Shown piece by piece: positions 17,397-26,887 of a stretch of DNA of 64,000 bases. The stretch comes from Mycolicibacterium sarraceniae (GTDB taxonomy: Bacteria; Actinomycetota; Actinomycetes; Mycobacteriales; Mycobacteriaceae): the NCBI RefSeq assembly GCF_010731875.1, contig NZ_AP022595.1, forward strand, positions 496,001-560,000. The letters are read 5' to 3'. The notes below the pieces were generated by a model. It searched no databases. It saw nothing but the letters and a program-made list of their open reading frames with translations, and was not told the DNA's origin. The position numbers and the translations under genes are program-made. Within the stretch, counting starts at the first letter, position 1, and each line of letters opens with the position of its first letter.

Positions 17397-19643
17397 ATGC
17401 CGGCTCACGCGCATGATCATGAACTGGAGTCTGAGCAGGCATACCTGGCCGAGCTCTATACCCGGCTCGACGCCAAGCGTTCGCAGGTCAAGGACCAATA
17501 CCAAGCCGCGCTGCGGGGACCGATCGATCTGCAGGACGGCGGAACGCTGGTGGCGCGGGACGCCGAGGTCCGGACCCTGGCTCGATCGATGACGCGGTTG
17601 GACGTCGCCGACCACGGGTTGTGCTTCGGGCGGCTGGACGCGATTTCGGGCGAACGGCTCTACGTCGGCCGCATCGGTATCTTCGACGAGCACGGCGACC
17701 ACGAACCGCTCTTGCTCGACTGGCGGGCACCGGCCGCGCGTGCTTTCTACGTGGCCACCGCAGCCAGCCCCGAAGGCATGCGTCGGCGTCGCCAGTTCCA
17801 TTCCCTCGGTCGCCGCCTGGTCGATTTCACCGACGAAGTCTTCGGCCGCCCCGACCCCGAGGCCGGCGACGACAGCCCCTTCAGCAGTGACGCGGCCCTG
17901 CTCGCGGCGGTCAACGCACCTCGCGGTGAGGGTATGCGCGACATTGTCGCGACGATCCAGGCCGAACAGGACGAGATCATTCGGCACGATCATCCGGGCG
18001 TGCTGGTGATCGAGGGCGGACCGGGCACCGGCAAGACCGTGGTGGCACTGCACCGCGTCGCCTACCTGCTCTACACGCAACGGCAGCGGATCGAACGCCA
18101 CGGGGTGCTGGTGGTGGGACCCAACCAGGCGTTCATGGACCACATCAGCCGGGTGCTGCCGTCACTGGGCGAGTCGGAGGTGGTGTTCATGACGGTCGGC
18201 GACCTGGTTCCCGGACTGCATGTCACCGCTGAAGAGGCCCCAGATGTCGCCCGTATCAAGGGTTCCCGAGCCATGCTGGCGGTACTGGCGGCCGCGATCA
18301 CCGACCGCCAGCGGCTGCCCGAGAGCCCGATCGAGATCCCGTTGGCCGATGTCACCATGCGGATCGATGCCGATACGGCCCAGTGGGCCGTGGAGGAAGC
18401 CCGGATGAGCAAGCTGCCGCACAACGCGGCCCGTGCGGTGTTCCGCGAGATCATCACCTACGTTCTGACCGAGCGCGCGATCGCCAGGATCGGGCACGGT
18501 TGGCTGACCCGAGACAATCGCGATGCCTGGGAGAAGATTCGCGTCGACCTGATCGACGAGCTCGACGGCCGCGAGCAGTTCGAGGCCGCCCTCGACGAGC
18601 TCTGGCCGGTGCTGACACCGGAGGACGTGTTGGCCACGCTGTACACCTCAACCGCGCGGTTACGCTCAGCCGGCGCCGAGACGGCACTGTGGCGCGAAGA
18701 CGGCACCGCCTGGACGGTGTCGGACGTGCCGCTGCTCGACGAACTGGTCGACCTACTGGGCCGCGACAAGCGCTCCGACGAGGCCGCCGAGCGGGAGCGA
18801 ATCGCCGAAACAGATTATGCCGCAGGCGTGTTGGAGAATATGGTGGCCCGCGAGGATCTGATGGACGACGAGGATCATCTGCTGGCACAGGATCTGATCG
18901 GCGCCGAAGACCTCGCTGAGCGCTTCACCGAGCGTGATACCCGCGATCTCGCCGAGCGCGCCGCCGCCGACCGGGACTGGACGTACCGGCACGTCGTGGT
19001 GGACGAGGCGCAGGAGCTCTCGGAGATGGACTGGCGGGTACTGATGCGCCGCTGCCCGAGCCGGTCGTTCACAGTGGTCGGCGACCTCGCGCAACGCCGC
19101 TCGATGGCCGGGGCGAGGTCGTGGGCCGAGATGCTGGATCCCTACGTACCCGGCCGGTGGCTGTACCGGTCGCTGTCGGTGAACTACCGCACACCGGCCG
19201 AGATCATGGCCGTCGCCGCCGCGTTGCTGGCTGACTTCGCACCCGATGTCCGGGCCCCGGAGTCGGTGCGCGCGTGCGGTATCCGCCCCTGGTCCCGGCA
19301 TGTCAGCGCGGAAGGTGTCTCGGCCGCCGTCGAGGAGTTCGTGGCATCCGAAGCCGCCCGGGAGGGCACCAGCATCGTGATCGGGCCCGCGGACGTGCCG
19401 GGCGCGGTCGCCCCCTCGGCGACCAAGGGTTTGGAGTTCGACGCGGTACTGGTGGTGGACCCGGATCGCATTCTCGCGGCTGGCCCGCGCGGGGCGGCCG
19501 AGCTGTATGTCGCGCTCACCCGTGCCACCCAGCGGTTGGGTGTGCTGCATCAGCGTCCATTGCCGTGGGCGCTGGCTGGACTAGCCGAAGCGCCGTCGGG
19601 CACCGCAAGCGAAAATGGCGATCAGCGGCGCACAGTTTCCTGA
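17397..19643 (+). CDS. helD: HelD-like superfamily I helicase / RNA polymerase recycling factor
   Basis: 748 residues from the ATG at 17397, preceded by GAGGGGG. The N-terminal helical arm (ESEQAYLAELYTRLDAKRSQ) is the feature HelD inserts into RNA polymerase; the Walker A motif EGGPGTGKTVVALHR is near residue 205, motif II is VVDEAQELSEMDW, and later helicase motifs include NYRTPAEIM and LYVALTRATQRLGVL. Mycobacterial HelD binds stalled RNA polymerase and releases it from DNA; a related actinobacterial group (HelR) is linked to rifamycin tolerance. It diverges from dnaE2 across the LexA box. An upstream in-frame ATG at 17316 lies inside the LexA box and is unlikely as the start. Confidence 0.85.
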   Translation: MPAHAHDHELESEQAYLAELYTRLDAKRSQVKDQYQAALRGPIDLQDGGTLVARDAEVRTLARSMTRLDVADHGLCFGRLDAISGERLYVGRIGIFDEHGDHEPLLLDWRAPAARAFYVATAASPEGMRRRRQFHSLGRRLVDFTDEVFGRPDPEAGDDSPFSSDAALLAAVNAPRGEGMRDIVATIQAEQDEIIRHDHPGVLVIEGGPGTGKTVVALHRVAYLLYTQRQRIERHGVLVVGPNQAFMDHISRVLPSLGESEVVFMTVGDLVPGLHVTAEEAPDVARIKGSRAMLAVLAAAITDRQRLPESPIEIPLADVTMRIDADTAQWAVEEARMSKLPHNAARAVFREIITYVLTERAIARIGHGWLTRDNRDAWEKIRVDLIDELDGREQFEAALDELWPVLTPEDVLATLYTSTARLRSAGAETALWREDGTAWTVSDVPLLDELVDLLGRDKRSDEAAERERIAETDYAAGVLENMVAREDLMDDEDHLLAQDLIGAEDLAERFTERDTRDLAERAAADRDWTYRHVVVDEAQELSEMDWRVLMRRCPSRSFTVVGDLAQRRSMAGARSWAEMLDPYVPGRWLYRSLSVNYRTPAEIMAVAAALLADFAPDVRAPESVRACGIRPWSRHVSAEGVSAAVEEFVASEAAREGTSIVIGPADVPGAVAPSATKGLEFDAVLVVDPDRILAAGPRGAAELYVALTRATQRLGVLHQRPLPWALAGLAEAPSGTASENGDQRRTVS

Positions 19644-19769
19644 CAAGAAATACACAGACCTACTGTGGCGGCAACTGCCGCACATTGGATTTCGAGTCAG
19701 ATGCGCAAATTCTCGTGCACCCGTGGGCAGCGGCCGGCAAGACGGGCAAGGCCGGCGGCGCCGACGTCG

Positions 19770-19969
19770 ACGCCGGACCTGGCGAGGGATTCGGGGTCAA
19801 CGTCTTCCTGCGCGACGGTGACACCGTCTACCACACCTGGCACACCAACGGCCGCAGCACCGAGCAACTCAGCCACTCGTTCCCGCTCATCGACCTGTTG
19901 CCGTGGGGCCGTCAGAAGTGGCAAGACTCTCCGGACGGCTTACCACAGCGGCCGAGGTATTCCGGCTGA
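19770..19969 (+). pseudogene. DUF899 (thioredoxin-like) gene, 3' remnant
   Basis: The plus strand reads GEGFGVNVFLRDGDTVYHTW, SHSFPLIDLLPWGRQ and WQDSPDGLPQ before a stop. This is the C-terminal pattern of DUF899 thioredoxin-fold proteins (GFGVSVFLRDGD...LDLTPFGRQEEWEDSPEGWPQ). The catalytic N-terminal two thirds are absent, and one residue of the usual GRQEEW is lost. The open frame continues upstream only as shadow of the helicase gene. Confidence 0.65.
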
Positions 19970-20022
19970 GCGGGCTCGCCCGACATCGCGCGCCGCTACG
20001 GTGATGGTTCTACGCTGCACAC

Positions 20023-20748
20023 GTGACAACGCCTACCGACCCATCGACACACCCCTACGAGCCGCACCACGACGGGTTCGGCAGCCGACTGAACTGGCTG
20101 CGCGCCGGCGTGCTCGGGGCCAACGACGGCATCGTGTCCACCGCGGGGATTGTCGTCGGCGTCGCCGCAGCGTCCACCGAGCGAGCACCGATCTTCACCG
20201 CAGGAATCGCGGCGCTGGCCGCGGGAGCGCTGTCGATGGCCGTCGGCGAATACGTGTCCGTCAGCACCCAGCGCGACACCGAAAAGGCGATGCTGGGCAA
20301 GGAACGCCGAGAGCTCGAGACCGACCCCGGTGCCGAACTCGACGAACTGGCAGCGCTTTACGAAGCCAAGGGGCTGACCCCGGCGACCGCCCGGACCGTC
20401 GCCGAAGAGCTCACCGACCACGATGCGTTCGCCGCCCACGTCGACATCGAACTGCGCCTCGACCCCGATGAGCTCACCAACCCCTGGCAGGCCGCGATCT
20501 CGTCTGCCATCGCCTTCACCGTCGGCGCCACCCTGCCGCTGCTGGCGATCCTGTTACCACCGACGTCGCTGCGGGTGCCGATCACGTTTGTCGCAGTGCT
20601 GATCGCGCTGGCGATCACCGGCCTGATCAGTGCGCGCCTCGGCGGCGCCGACGCACGACGCGCGATCTACCGGGTGGTCATCGGGGGTGCGCTGGCGATG
20701 GCCATTACATTCGGCATAGGCCACCTCGTCGGCGGCGCGGTCGGTTAG
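20023..20748 (+). CDS. VIT1/CCC1-family Fe2+/Mn2+ transporter
   Basis: A 241-residue protein of the vacuolar-iron-transporter family. The N-terminal transmembrane helices carry the hallmark RLNWLRAGVLGANDGIVSTA and GALSMAVGEYVSVSTQRD; a charged central loop (EKAMLGKERRELETDPGAEL) matches the cytoplasmic metal-binding helices; three C-terminal helices follow. These proteins move Fe2+ or Mn2+ across membranes, probably for efflux in bacteria. Translation begins at a GTG; the 3' end overlaps the convergent MaoC gene by 4 bases. No partner genes suggest how it is regulated. Confidence 0.88.
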   Translation: MTTPTDPSTHPYEPHHDGFGSRLNWLRAGVLGANDGIVSTAGIVVGVAAASTERAPIFTAGIAALAAGALSMAVGEYVSVSTQRDTEKAMLGKERRELETDPGAELDELAALYEAKGLTPATARTVAEELTDHDAFAAHVDIELRLDPDELTNPWQAAISSAIAFTVGATLPLLAILLPPTSLRVPITFVAVLIALAITGLISARLGGADARRAIYRVVIGGALAMAITFGIGHLVGGAVG

Positions 20749-21611
20749 ACGTATTCGGCTGAGCCGTCGTCGAGCACGACCCGCGTATTCGAGCCGTCCG
20801 GCCCACTGGCCTCGGTCCGATACACCGCACGCCCGGGCCCGGTGCGCCAGATCGACGTCGTCAACGTCTCGCCCGGGAACACCGGCGACGTGAACCGTGC
20901 GCTGACTGCGGTGAGCCTCGCGGCGTCATTGCCGGCAAGCTCGGAAAGCAGCGCGCGCCCGGCGAATCCGTACGTGCACAACCCATGCAGGATCGGCCTG
21001 TCGAAACCAGCCAGCTCGCGCGCGAACCACGGATCGCTGTGCAGGGGGTTGCGGTCACCGGAGAGCCGGTAGATCAGCGCCTGGTCTTCCCGGGTGGCCG
21101 CAGCAATGCGGGCGTCGGGCTCGCGGTCGGGGAATTCCGGGGCGACCGGCCGCTGACCGGGCTGTCCGCCGAAACCACCCTCGCCGCGGATGACGGCGGT
21201 CGACAGCGTCTCGGCGATCAGCTCGCCGGTGGCCGGATCGGTGCCCTTGCCCCGCATCACGATGATCGCGTTCTTGCCCTCGCCCTTGTCCTGGATATCG
21301 GCGACCTCGGAAACCACCGACAGTTCACCGGAGGCGGGCAGCGGCTTGTGCAACCGGATCTCCTGGGAGCCGTGCAGCAGCATGCCCCAGTTGAACGAGC
21401 CCACCTTGGTGGCAGCGCCGAACGCCGGGCAGCAGATGACGGCGAAGGTCGGCAGCACCTGCTGGGCGATGTCGTGGCTGTTGTCGGTGGTGAAGGGCAA
21501 GTCGTCGGTGCCCGCTCCCACGCCGAGTGCATAGAGCATGGTGTCGCGATCGGTCCACTGGGTCCGCTGCGCGTCGGTGACCGCTCCGATTGCCGTGGGG
21601 TCGATGGGCAT
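20745..21611 (-). CDS. htdY: MaoC-type 2-enoyl-CoA / 3-hydroxyacyl-thioester hydratase (HtdY-like)
   Basis: A 288-residue double hot-dog hydratase resembling Rv3389c (HtdY). The catalytic motif is RLSGDRNPLHSDPWFARELAG (Asp/His of hydratase 2) followed by RPILHGLCTYGFAGRAL. The N-terminal half is the degenerate hot-dog repeat (QQVLPTFAVICCPAFG, SQEIRLHKPLPASGELSVVS). HtdY-type enzymes hydrate trans-2-enoyl thioesters to (R)-3-hydroxyacyl thioesters. ATG 21611 was chosen because MPIDPTAIGAV is the usual start region; the frame runs open to 21695. It is divergent from lpqD. Confidence 0.9.
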   Translation of the reverse strand: MPIDPTAIGAVTDAQRTQWTDRDTMLYALGVGAGTDDLPFTTDNSHDIAQQVLPTFAVICCPAFGAATKVGSFNWGMLLHGSQEIRLHKPLPASGELSVVSEVADIQDKGEGKNAIIVMRGKGTDPATGELIAETLSTAVIRGEGGFGGQPGQRPVAPEFPDREPDARIAAATREDQALIYRLSGDRNPLHSDPWFARELAGFDRPILHGLCTYGFAGRALLSELAGNDAARLTAVSARFTSPVFPGETLTTSIWRTGPGRAVYRTEASGPDGSNTRVVLDDGSAEYV

Positions 21612-21721
21612 TGCCGCACTCCTCAAGATCGTGGGTGGAGAAACTCGATCGTTGCACTGGGTAAATAGTCGCACTGGGGAAATCGCACCCACCACAGCGG
21701 TGGACAGTGCACCCTAGGACC

Positions 21722-22429
21722 ATGCCTGTTTCCCGCACCCGAACTCTCGTCGCGATCCTCGCTGCGCTGATGGCAGCCGTTCTGCTCGCCTCATGCAGTT
21801 CGTCCACGCCGAATGAGCGCACGATCACGCTGACGTTCATCCGGCACGGGCAGTCAGAGGGCAACGCCAGCGGCATCATCAACACCGCCGTGCCCGGGCC
21901 GTCGCTGACCCCGACCGGCCAGCAGCAGGCCGAGGCCGTGGCCAGCCGGCTGCAGAGCAATAAATACGACGGTATCTACGCCTCGGAACTGGTGCGCACT
22001 CAGCAGACGGCCGCCCCGATGTCCAAGGCCCTCGGGGAACAGGTGACGGTGCTGCCCGGCCTCAACGAGATCCCCGCGGGCTGGTTCGACGGCGTCCGGG
22101 AGGACAAGGCCGCCATCACCTACATGGTGGCCCCGGCCGACTGGCTGCGTGGAGACACCAGCTTCAGCATCCCTGGATCGATCAGCGGCACTGACTTCAA
22201 CGGGAAGTTCACCGAGGCCGTACAGCGTATTTATGCGAGCGGCAACAACAAGCCGGTCGCCTTCTCCAGCGCCGCATCGATCATGATGTGGACCCTGATG
22301 AACGCCCGCAACGCCAAGAGCAGCCTGGCCACCGATCACCCGCTGCCCAACACCGGCCGCGTGGTGGTGACCGGCAACCCGGTGATGGGCTGGACGCTGG
22401 TCGATTGGGACGGCATCACGTCGTTCTGA
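21722..22429 (+). CDS. lpqD: Lipoprotein histidine phosphatase LpqD
   Basis: A 235-residue precursor with a lipoprotein signal (RTLVAILAALMAAVLLASC; lipobox LLASC, lipidated cysteine at residue 24). The mature part has the histidine phosphatase signature LTFIRHGQSEGNASG with the nucleophile His, YASELVRTQQTA, and the second catalytic His probably replaced by the AFSSAASIM region, so activity is uncertain. It corresponds to Rv3390 and keeps its place between htdY and the region that leads to iunH. The thioesterase gene begins one base after its stop. Confidence 0.88.
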   Translation: MPVSRTRTLVAILAALMAAVLLASCSSSTPNERTITLTFIRHGQSEGNASGIINTAVPGPSLTPTGQQQAEAVASRLQSNKYDGIYASELVRTQQTAAPMSKALGEQVTVLPGLNEIPAGWFDGVREDKAAITYMVAPADWLRGDTSFSIPGSISGTDFNGKFTEAVQRIYASGNNKPVAFSSAASIMMWTLMNARNAKSSLATDHPLPNTGRVVVTGNPVMGWTLVDWDGITSF

Positions 22430-22430
22430 C

Positions 22431-22877
22431 ATGGGCACCGAACGGTTCGGTATGCCGCTGCGAGTGCGCTACGTCGAATGCGATATGCAGGGGCGGGTTT
22501 TCAACGGTCATTACCTGACGTGGGTCGACATGGCCATGAACGAGGCGCTGCGCGATGTGTTCGGCGATTTCCAGACGCTGACCTCCAGCGGTATCGATTT
22601 CGTGGTGGCCGCCGCCGAACTGCAGTTTCGCCGGCCCGCGCATTTCGACGAGGACCTGGTGATCGGCGTGGGATTCGATCCACTGGGTCGCACGTCGCTG
22701 CGCAGTACCTACGAAATCCGCCGCGGCCCGGACGTGATCGCCGAGGCCGCGATGATCCACGTCTGCGTCGATGCGACGACCTTCGACAAGCAGCCGTGGC
22801 CGGACTGGTTCCGGGCGGCAGCGGCCATGTCGAGTATCTGGTCAACGACGCCGGCCGCTCGATTCGGCGCTCGGTGA
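22431..22877 (+). CDS. Hot-dog acyl-CoA thioesterase (4HBT family)
   Basis: A 148-residue single hot-dog protein. The N-terminal RVRYVECDMQGRVFNGHYLT is the 4-hydroxybenzoyl-CoA-thioesterase-type active-site segment (catalytic Asp/Glu region of YbgC-like enzymes), followed by FVVAAAELQFRRPAHFDEDL. The last 20 residues (AAAMSSIWSTTPAARFGAR) do not look like the family and are read from sequence belonging to the LuxR-gene remnant, so the natural 3' end was probably replaced; the fold itself is complete. The TGA stop overlaps a GTG in the LuxR frame. Confidence 0.8.
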   Translation: MGTERFGMPLRVRYVECDMQGRVFNGHYLTWVDMAMNEALRDVFGDFQTLTSSGIDFVVAAAELQFRRPAHFDEDLVIGVGFDPLGRTSLRSTYEIRRGPDVIAEAAMIHVCVDATTFDKQPWPDWFRAAAAMSSIWSTTPAARFGAR

Positions 22878-23488
22878 GCGCCTCGACCTACCGGTTGCGC
22901 GATTACGAACGGGTGCTGGCGGTCAAGGCGTGGGTCGCGGTGGAGGCCGAGGCATTGCACGACGCGGCCCGGTTCGGCGATCGCCAACTGGGCCATCGGC
23001 TGCAGTCGCTGGCAGTGTGTGTCGACGGTCCGCTGCCACGCCTGTACGCCCGTCACGCCACCGCATTGGGGGACTCAGACGGCGATGCGCTGGACGCGGT
23101 CAGCATCGACTTCGAACAGGCTGGACTGCTGTTGTCGGCCGCTGATGCCGCTGCGCAGGCAGCCGGATGCCACGAACAACGCGGTGCCCGCCGCCGGGAG
23201 ATCGAATCCGTCACCCGCGCAATGCGTCTGGCGTCGTTGTGCGAGGGCGCCTCCTCCCCCGCCATCCGGGGCGCGTCGCGACCGCTGCCGGTGACCGCGC
23301 GTGAACTTGAGGTCGCCGAGTTGGTCGCTGCCGGCTCATCGAATCGGGAGATCGCCGAGCAACTGTCGGTTTCGGTTCGCACCGTCGAGGGTCACGTGTA
23401 CCGGGCACGCCTGAAACTCGGTGTGTCCGAACGCGATGGGCTGGCCGCGATCATCCGCGAGGGTGGGCCGCGCCCGTACGGAACCTGA
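22874..23488 (+). pseudogene. LuxR-family regulator, C-terminal part only
   Basis: The frame encodes about 204 residues from a GTG that overlaps the thioesterase stop (GTGA). It has a helical, Ala-rich region (SVDFEQ-like helices around SIDFEQAGLLLSAADAAAQA) and a complete LuxR-type helix-turn-helix (TARELEVAELVAAGSSNREI, then SVSVRTVEGHVYRARLKLG). This is the end of a large LuxR/LAL-type regulator whose ATPase and N-terminal parts are missing; similarity continues a little upstream inside the thioesterase end, so the GTG is not the ancestral start. The stub could still be translated and bind DNA, but I treat it as a remnant. Confidence 0.65.
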
Positions 23489-23513
23489 TGCGGTGCCGGG
23501 TATCGTTACCGCG

Positions 23514-24587
23514 GTGAGCGTCGGGGAAGATCAGGCTGCTGCGCTACCCGTTTTCGCTGACGTGGATACCGGCGTCGACGATGCGATGGCATTGGTGTAC
23601 CTGTTGGCCAGCCCGGATGCGAACCTCGTCGGAATCGCCTCCACCGGTGGCAATGTCGCGGTGGACCAAGTGTGCCGCAACAACCTCGGGCTACTTGAGC
23701 TGTGCCGGGCCGATGCGATTCCGGTGTCCCGGGGGGCCGATCAACCCCTGAGCACCCCAATGCGCACCGCCGAGGACACCCACGGTCCCGCCGGGCTCGG
23801 TTATGCCGAACTGCCGACGCACCAACGTGAACTCACCGAATACGGCTCGGCCGAGGCCTGGGTGCGTGCTGCCCACGCCGAGCCCGGCGAGCTGATCGGC
23901 CTGGTCACCGGACCGTTGACCAATCTGGCACTGGCCGTGCGTGACGAGCCAAACCTGCCGTCGCTGTTGCGCCGGCTGGTCATCATGGGCGGCGCGTTCG
24001 ACTACCGCGGCAACACGACCCCGGTGGCCGAGTGGAACATCAGCGTGGACCCGGAAGCCGCCGCCGAGGTTTTCGACGCGTGGGGGCGGGCCGCGGATGC
24101 CGAAGTGATTCAGCAGCATCAGCTTCCGATCGTATGCGGGCTGAACCTGACCGAGAACATCATGTTGACGCCGACGCTCCTGAGCCGGCTGGCTACCGCA
24201 TCGGGGGCCACCACGACAGCCATGAGCGTGCTCGATGCCCGCGGCACGCGATCGACCGCCGACAACTTCTTGATCCGTGCGCTCGAGGATGCGATGCGGT
24301 TCTACTTCGAATTCCACTTCGACCAGGGCGAGGGTTTCCTGGCACATCTGCACGACCCATTGGCGGCAGCGGTGGCCCTGGATCCCGGACTGGTCCAGAC
24401 CCGGGCGACCACGGTCGACGTCGAGCTCACCGGGACGCTCACCCGCGGCATGACCATCGCCGACTGGAGCCGGCGATGGGGCCGGGAATCCAACGCGCAC
24501 GTCGGCGTCGGGGTCGATCCGGCCGCGTTCTTCGCTCGGTTCATCGAACGAGTCGGCCCGTTCGCACGCGCCCTGGCTCATTCGTAG
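23514..24587 (+). CDS. iunH: Inosine-uridine preferring nucleoside hydrolase IunH
   Basis: About 357 residues of the IunH family (Rv3393). The calcium-binding motif appears as FADVDTGVDDAMALVYLLAS; further motifs are IASTGGNVAVDQVCRNN, VTGPLTNLALAV, the VIMGGAFDYRGNTTPVAEWN loop and HLHDPLAAAVALDP, which carries the active-site His and a calcium ligand. It cleaves nucleosides to base and ribose in purine/pyrimidine salvage. GTG 23514 is preferred; GTG 23493 is an alternative. The 3' end overlaps the convergent imuB gene by 10 bases. Confidence 0.9.
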   Translation: MSVGEDQAAALPVFADVDTGVDDAMALVYLLASPDANLVGIASTGGNVAVDQVCRNNLGLLELCRADAIPVSRGADQPLSTPMRTAEDTHGPAGLGYAELPTHQRELTEYGSAEAWVRAAHAEPGELIGLVTGPLTNLALAVRDEPNLPSLLRRLVIMGGAFDYRGNTTPVAEWNISVDPEAAAEVFDAWGRAADAEVIQQHQLPIVCGLNLTENIMLTPTLLSRLATASGATTTAMSVLDARGTRSTADNFLIRALEDAMRFYFEFHFDQGEGFLAHLHDPLAAAVALDPGLVQTRATTVDVELTGTLTRGMTIADWSRRWGRESNAHVGVGVDPAAFFARFIERVGPFARALAHS

Positions 24588-26164
24588 ACCCCTTCCAGAT
24601 ACCACCGCCGCCGCCGATAGCACAGCAGCAGTGCAGATCCCGGCTCACCGGACTGGTCGTCCACCAACACCTGAGCGCGTGCCGTCCGACCGGCTCTGGA
24701 CTGTTCGCTCTGATCCCACCACCGCTCGTCCACCGACCACGGCCCAGCCCACCAACGCAGCACACCCCGGTAATGGTGACCCGCACCGTCCAATCGCGCC
24801 GGCTCGGCGGTGAACATCCCCCGCCCGGTCACTCGAACCGGATTACCTTGAGCATCAAGTAGTTCCACCGGGTCGTCGAGGATCACCGCCGGAGCGGGCT
24901 CAGGCAGCTGACCGGGCCAGGGCCGGTCCGGGTCGGCTCGGGGCACCAGCTCGTCGCCGAGCGGGGTCAAGGTAATGCGTTCGGCCGGGCCGCGGCCACC
25001 GGATAGCACCGGCAGCTGGACGGCCTCCTGCCCCAACAACCCCTGCACGCGGACCAGCGCGCGGCGGGCCCGTAACCGGTCCTCCTCCCCTACCCCACCC
25101 CACAGCGGCAGCTGAAGCGCCTCCGCGGAAACAACTTCCACCGGTTGCAACCGAAGCACCGTCACCGGCGAGTTCGGCCGGTCGTCCGGGTTGCGCCGAT
25201 TAAGCCAGCCATCGAGCTGCCAGCGCACCCGGTCGGCAGTGGCGTCCTCGGTCAGCGGTTCGGCACACCGCCACACCCGAGTCAGCTCACCGCCTCCCGA
25301 GGTGAGGGCGTGGATGGCCAGTCGAGTGCATCCCACACCCGCCGCCTCCAGGCTGCGGTGCAGAGCACTGGCCAGCGTCCGGCCGGCGAACGCGGCCGCA
25401 TCGACCCGGTCGACTGGCGGGTCGCAGTGCAGCACCGCATCGAGATCGGCTGCCGGCTCGCGACCGGACGGCCCGCGCACCGGCTCGCCGCGGGCGAAGC
25501 GGTGCGCGGCTGTCGCGTCGGCCCCGAACCGGGAGGTCACATCGCTGCGGGACAGTGCCGCGAACTGACCGAGGTTACGGATCCCCATGCGCCACAACAG
25601 ATCAGCCAATTCTTCCCGCCCCGGTCCGGCCAGGCTGGGTTCACCGGACAGCTGGCGGATGGACAATGCCGATAGGAACGCGGCATCCCCACCGGGCTCG
25701 ATCATCCGGCCGGCCCGAGCGGCGAAAACGGCCGTCGGCAGCTGGTCTGCGACCCCCACCTGACATTCGGCACCTGCGGCGGCGACGGCGTCGACCAACC
25801 GCTCGGCGGCAGCCGCCTCGGAACCGAAGTAGCGGGCCGCGCCGCGAACCGACAGCACCAGCAGCCCCGGCCGCAGCACCTCGGCGCGGGGCACCACCTC
25901 GTCGACGGCCGCGGTCACCCCTTCGAAATAGCGGGCGTCGCGGGCCGGGTCGGCGCTCACCACATGCAGTTGCCGACACCGGGCCTGCGCCTCGCGCCGG
26001 CGCAGCGTGCGGCGCACCCCGCCCGCCCGGGCAGCCGCCGAACAGGCGATCACCCGGTTGGCCAGAGTGACCGCGACCGGGGCCGTCGCCGGCAGCCCGG
26101 CCGCTGTCGCCGCGGCGACAGCAGGCCAGTCCATGCACCAGATCGCCATCACCCGAGCGGGCAC
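24578..26164 (-). CDS. imuB: Inactive Y-family polymerase homolog ImuB, mutasome hub
   Basis: A 528-residue protein with the Y-family fold (VMAIWCMDWPAVAAATAAGL, palm region, LARL-type helix-hairpin-helix LWRMGIRNLGQFAALSRSDV) but without the catalytic acidic residues of DinB. A beta-clamp binding motif QLPLWG lies near residue 355; in M. tuberculosis ImuB (Rv3394c) this motif is essential for mutasome function. ImuB docks DnaE2 and ImuA' onto the sliding clamp for translesion synthesis. It starts with GTG directly after the imuA' stop and shares that gene's LexA-controlled promoter. Confidence 0.92.
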   Translation of the reverse strand: MPARVMAIWCMDWPAVAAATAAGLPATAPVAVTLANRVIACSAAARAGGVRRTLRRREAQARCRQLHVVSADPARDARYFEGVTAAVDEVVPRAEVLRPGLLVLSVRGAARYFGSEAAAAERLVDAVAAAGAECQVGVADQLPTAVFAARAGRMIEPGGDAAFLSALSIRQLSGEPSLAGPGREELADLLWRMGIRNLGQFAALSRSDVTSRFGADATAAHRFARGEPVRGPSGREPAADLDAVLHCDPPVDRVDAAAFAGRTLASALHRSLEAAGVGCTRLAIHALTSGGGELTRVWRCAEPLTEDATADRVRWQLDGWLNRRNPDDRPNSPVTVLRLQPVEVVSAEALQLPLWGGVGEEDRLRARRALVRVQGLLGQEAVQLPVLSGGRGPAERITLTPLGDELVPRADPDRPWPGQLPEPAPAVILDDPVELLDAQGNPVRVTGRGMFTAEPARLDGAGHHYRGVLRWWAGPWSVDERWWDQSEQSRAGRTARAQVLVDDQSGEPGSALLLCYRRRRWYLEGVYE

Positions 26165-26165
26165 A

Positions 26166-26852
26166 TCAGCTCACTCTGGACCGCGCCGCGCGACCGTGCG
26201 CCCGGACAGCCAACCGCACCCGGCTGATGCGCCCGGACCCCGACACCGGGGCGCCACCGTGACCGGCGGTGGTTTCATAACCGCTCACCCGCGCATCCAG
26301 TCGCATGGTCGCGTCCTGCCAGTCCCCGCGCGCAACGAGCAGGGTGCAACCCTTCTGCCGAGCCCTGGCCACCACCGCCCGGGCCCGGGTAGCGGTCACC
26401 GTCCGGCCGGCCAGGCCGAGCACCACCAGATCCATCCCGTCCATCAGCACCGCGGCCACCTCGACGGGATCGGCGCCCGGATCCGGGATCACCGCGAGCC
26501 GGCCCAGGTCCGCGCCCATCTCCGCGGCGGCCAGCAGGCCGAAGTCCGGCAGTCCGACGACAGCCACGTGCCCACCGTCTGCCGTCACCGCCGCAACCAG
26601 GCTCACCAGCAGTGAGCGAGCCCCCGAGGCCACTGCGACCGCACCCCGCGGCAATCCCAACGGCAGCACTCCGGCCAGCGATTCGGGGATCGGCAGCAAA
26701 CTTTCCGAGGCGGGTAGAACCTCATTAGCCACATCCGCAACAGGCTGAGCGACAGCCGCCTTCCCGGATATCGCAGCCATCTGACGCCGAAGCTGTTGCA
26801 GCTGCTCAGCGCGGTCAAGTTGCCGTTTCCCCTGGGCAATCACCGCCGTCAT
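26166..26852 (-). CDS. imuA': Mutasome accessory protein ImuA'
   Basis: About 228 residues, corresponding to Rv3395c. The N-terminus has a basic helix ([18 protein letters not shown]), then a RecA-like core ([20 protein letters not shown] at the degenerate P-loop, [20 protein letters not shown]) and a C-terminal extension ([18 protein letters not shown]) used to contact ImuB in M. tuberculosis. ATG 26852 fits the family start; the frame is open to 27029. A LexA box is centred 44 bases upstream, so imuA'-imuB is an SOS-induced operon that works with dnaE2, 9 kb away. Confidence 0.9.
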   Translation of the reverse strand: MTAVIAQGKRQLDRAEQLQQLRRQMAAISGKAAVAQPVADVANEVLPASESLLPIPESLAGVLPLGLPRGAVAVASGARSLLVSLVAAVTADGGHVAVVGLPDFGLLAAAEMGADLGRLAVIPDPGADPVEVAAVLMDGMDLVVLGLAGRTVTATRARAVVARARQKGCTLLVARGDWQDATMRLDARVSGYETTAGHGGAPVSGSGRISRVRLAVRAHGRAARSRVS

Positions 26853-26887
26853 CGCCCACCTCCAGCTGCGATCGCCATTCACCGTGT

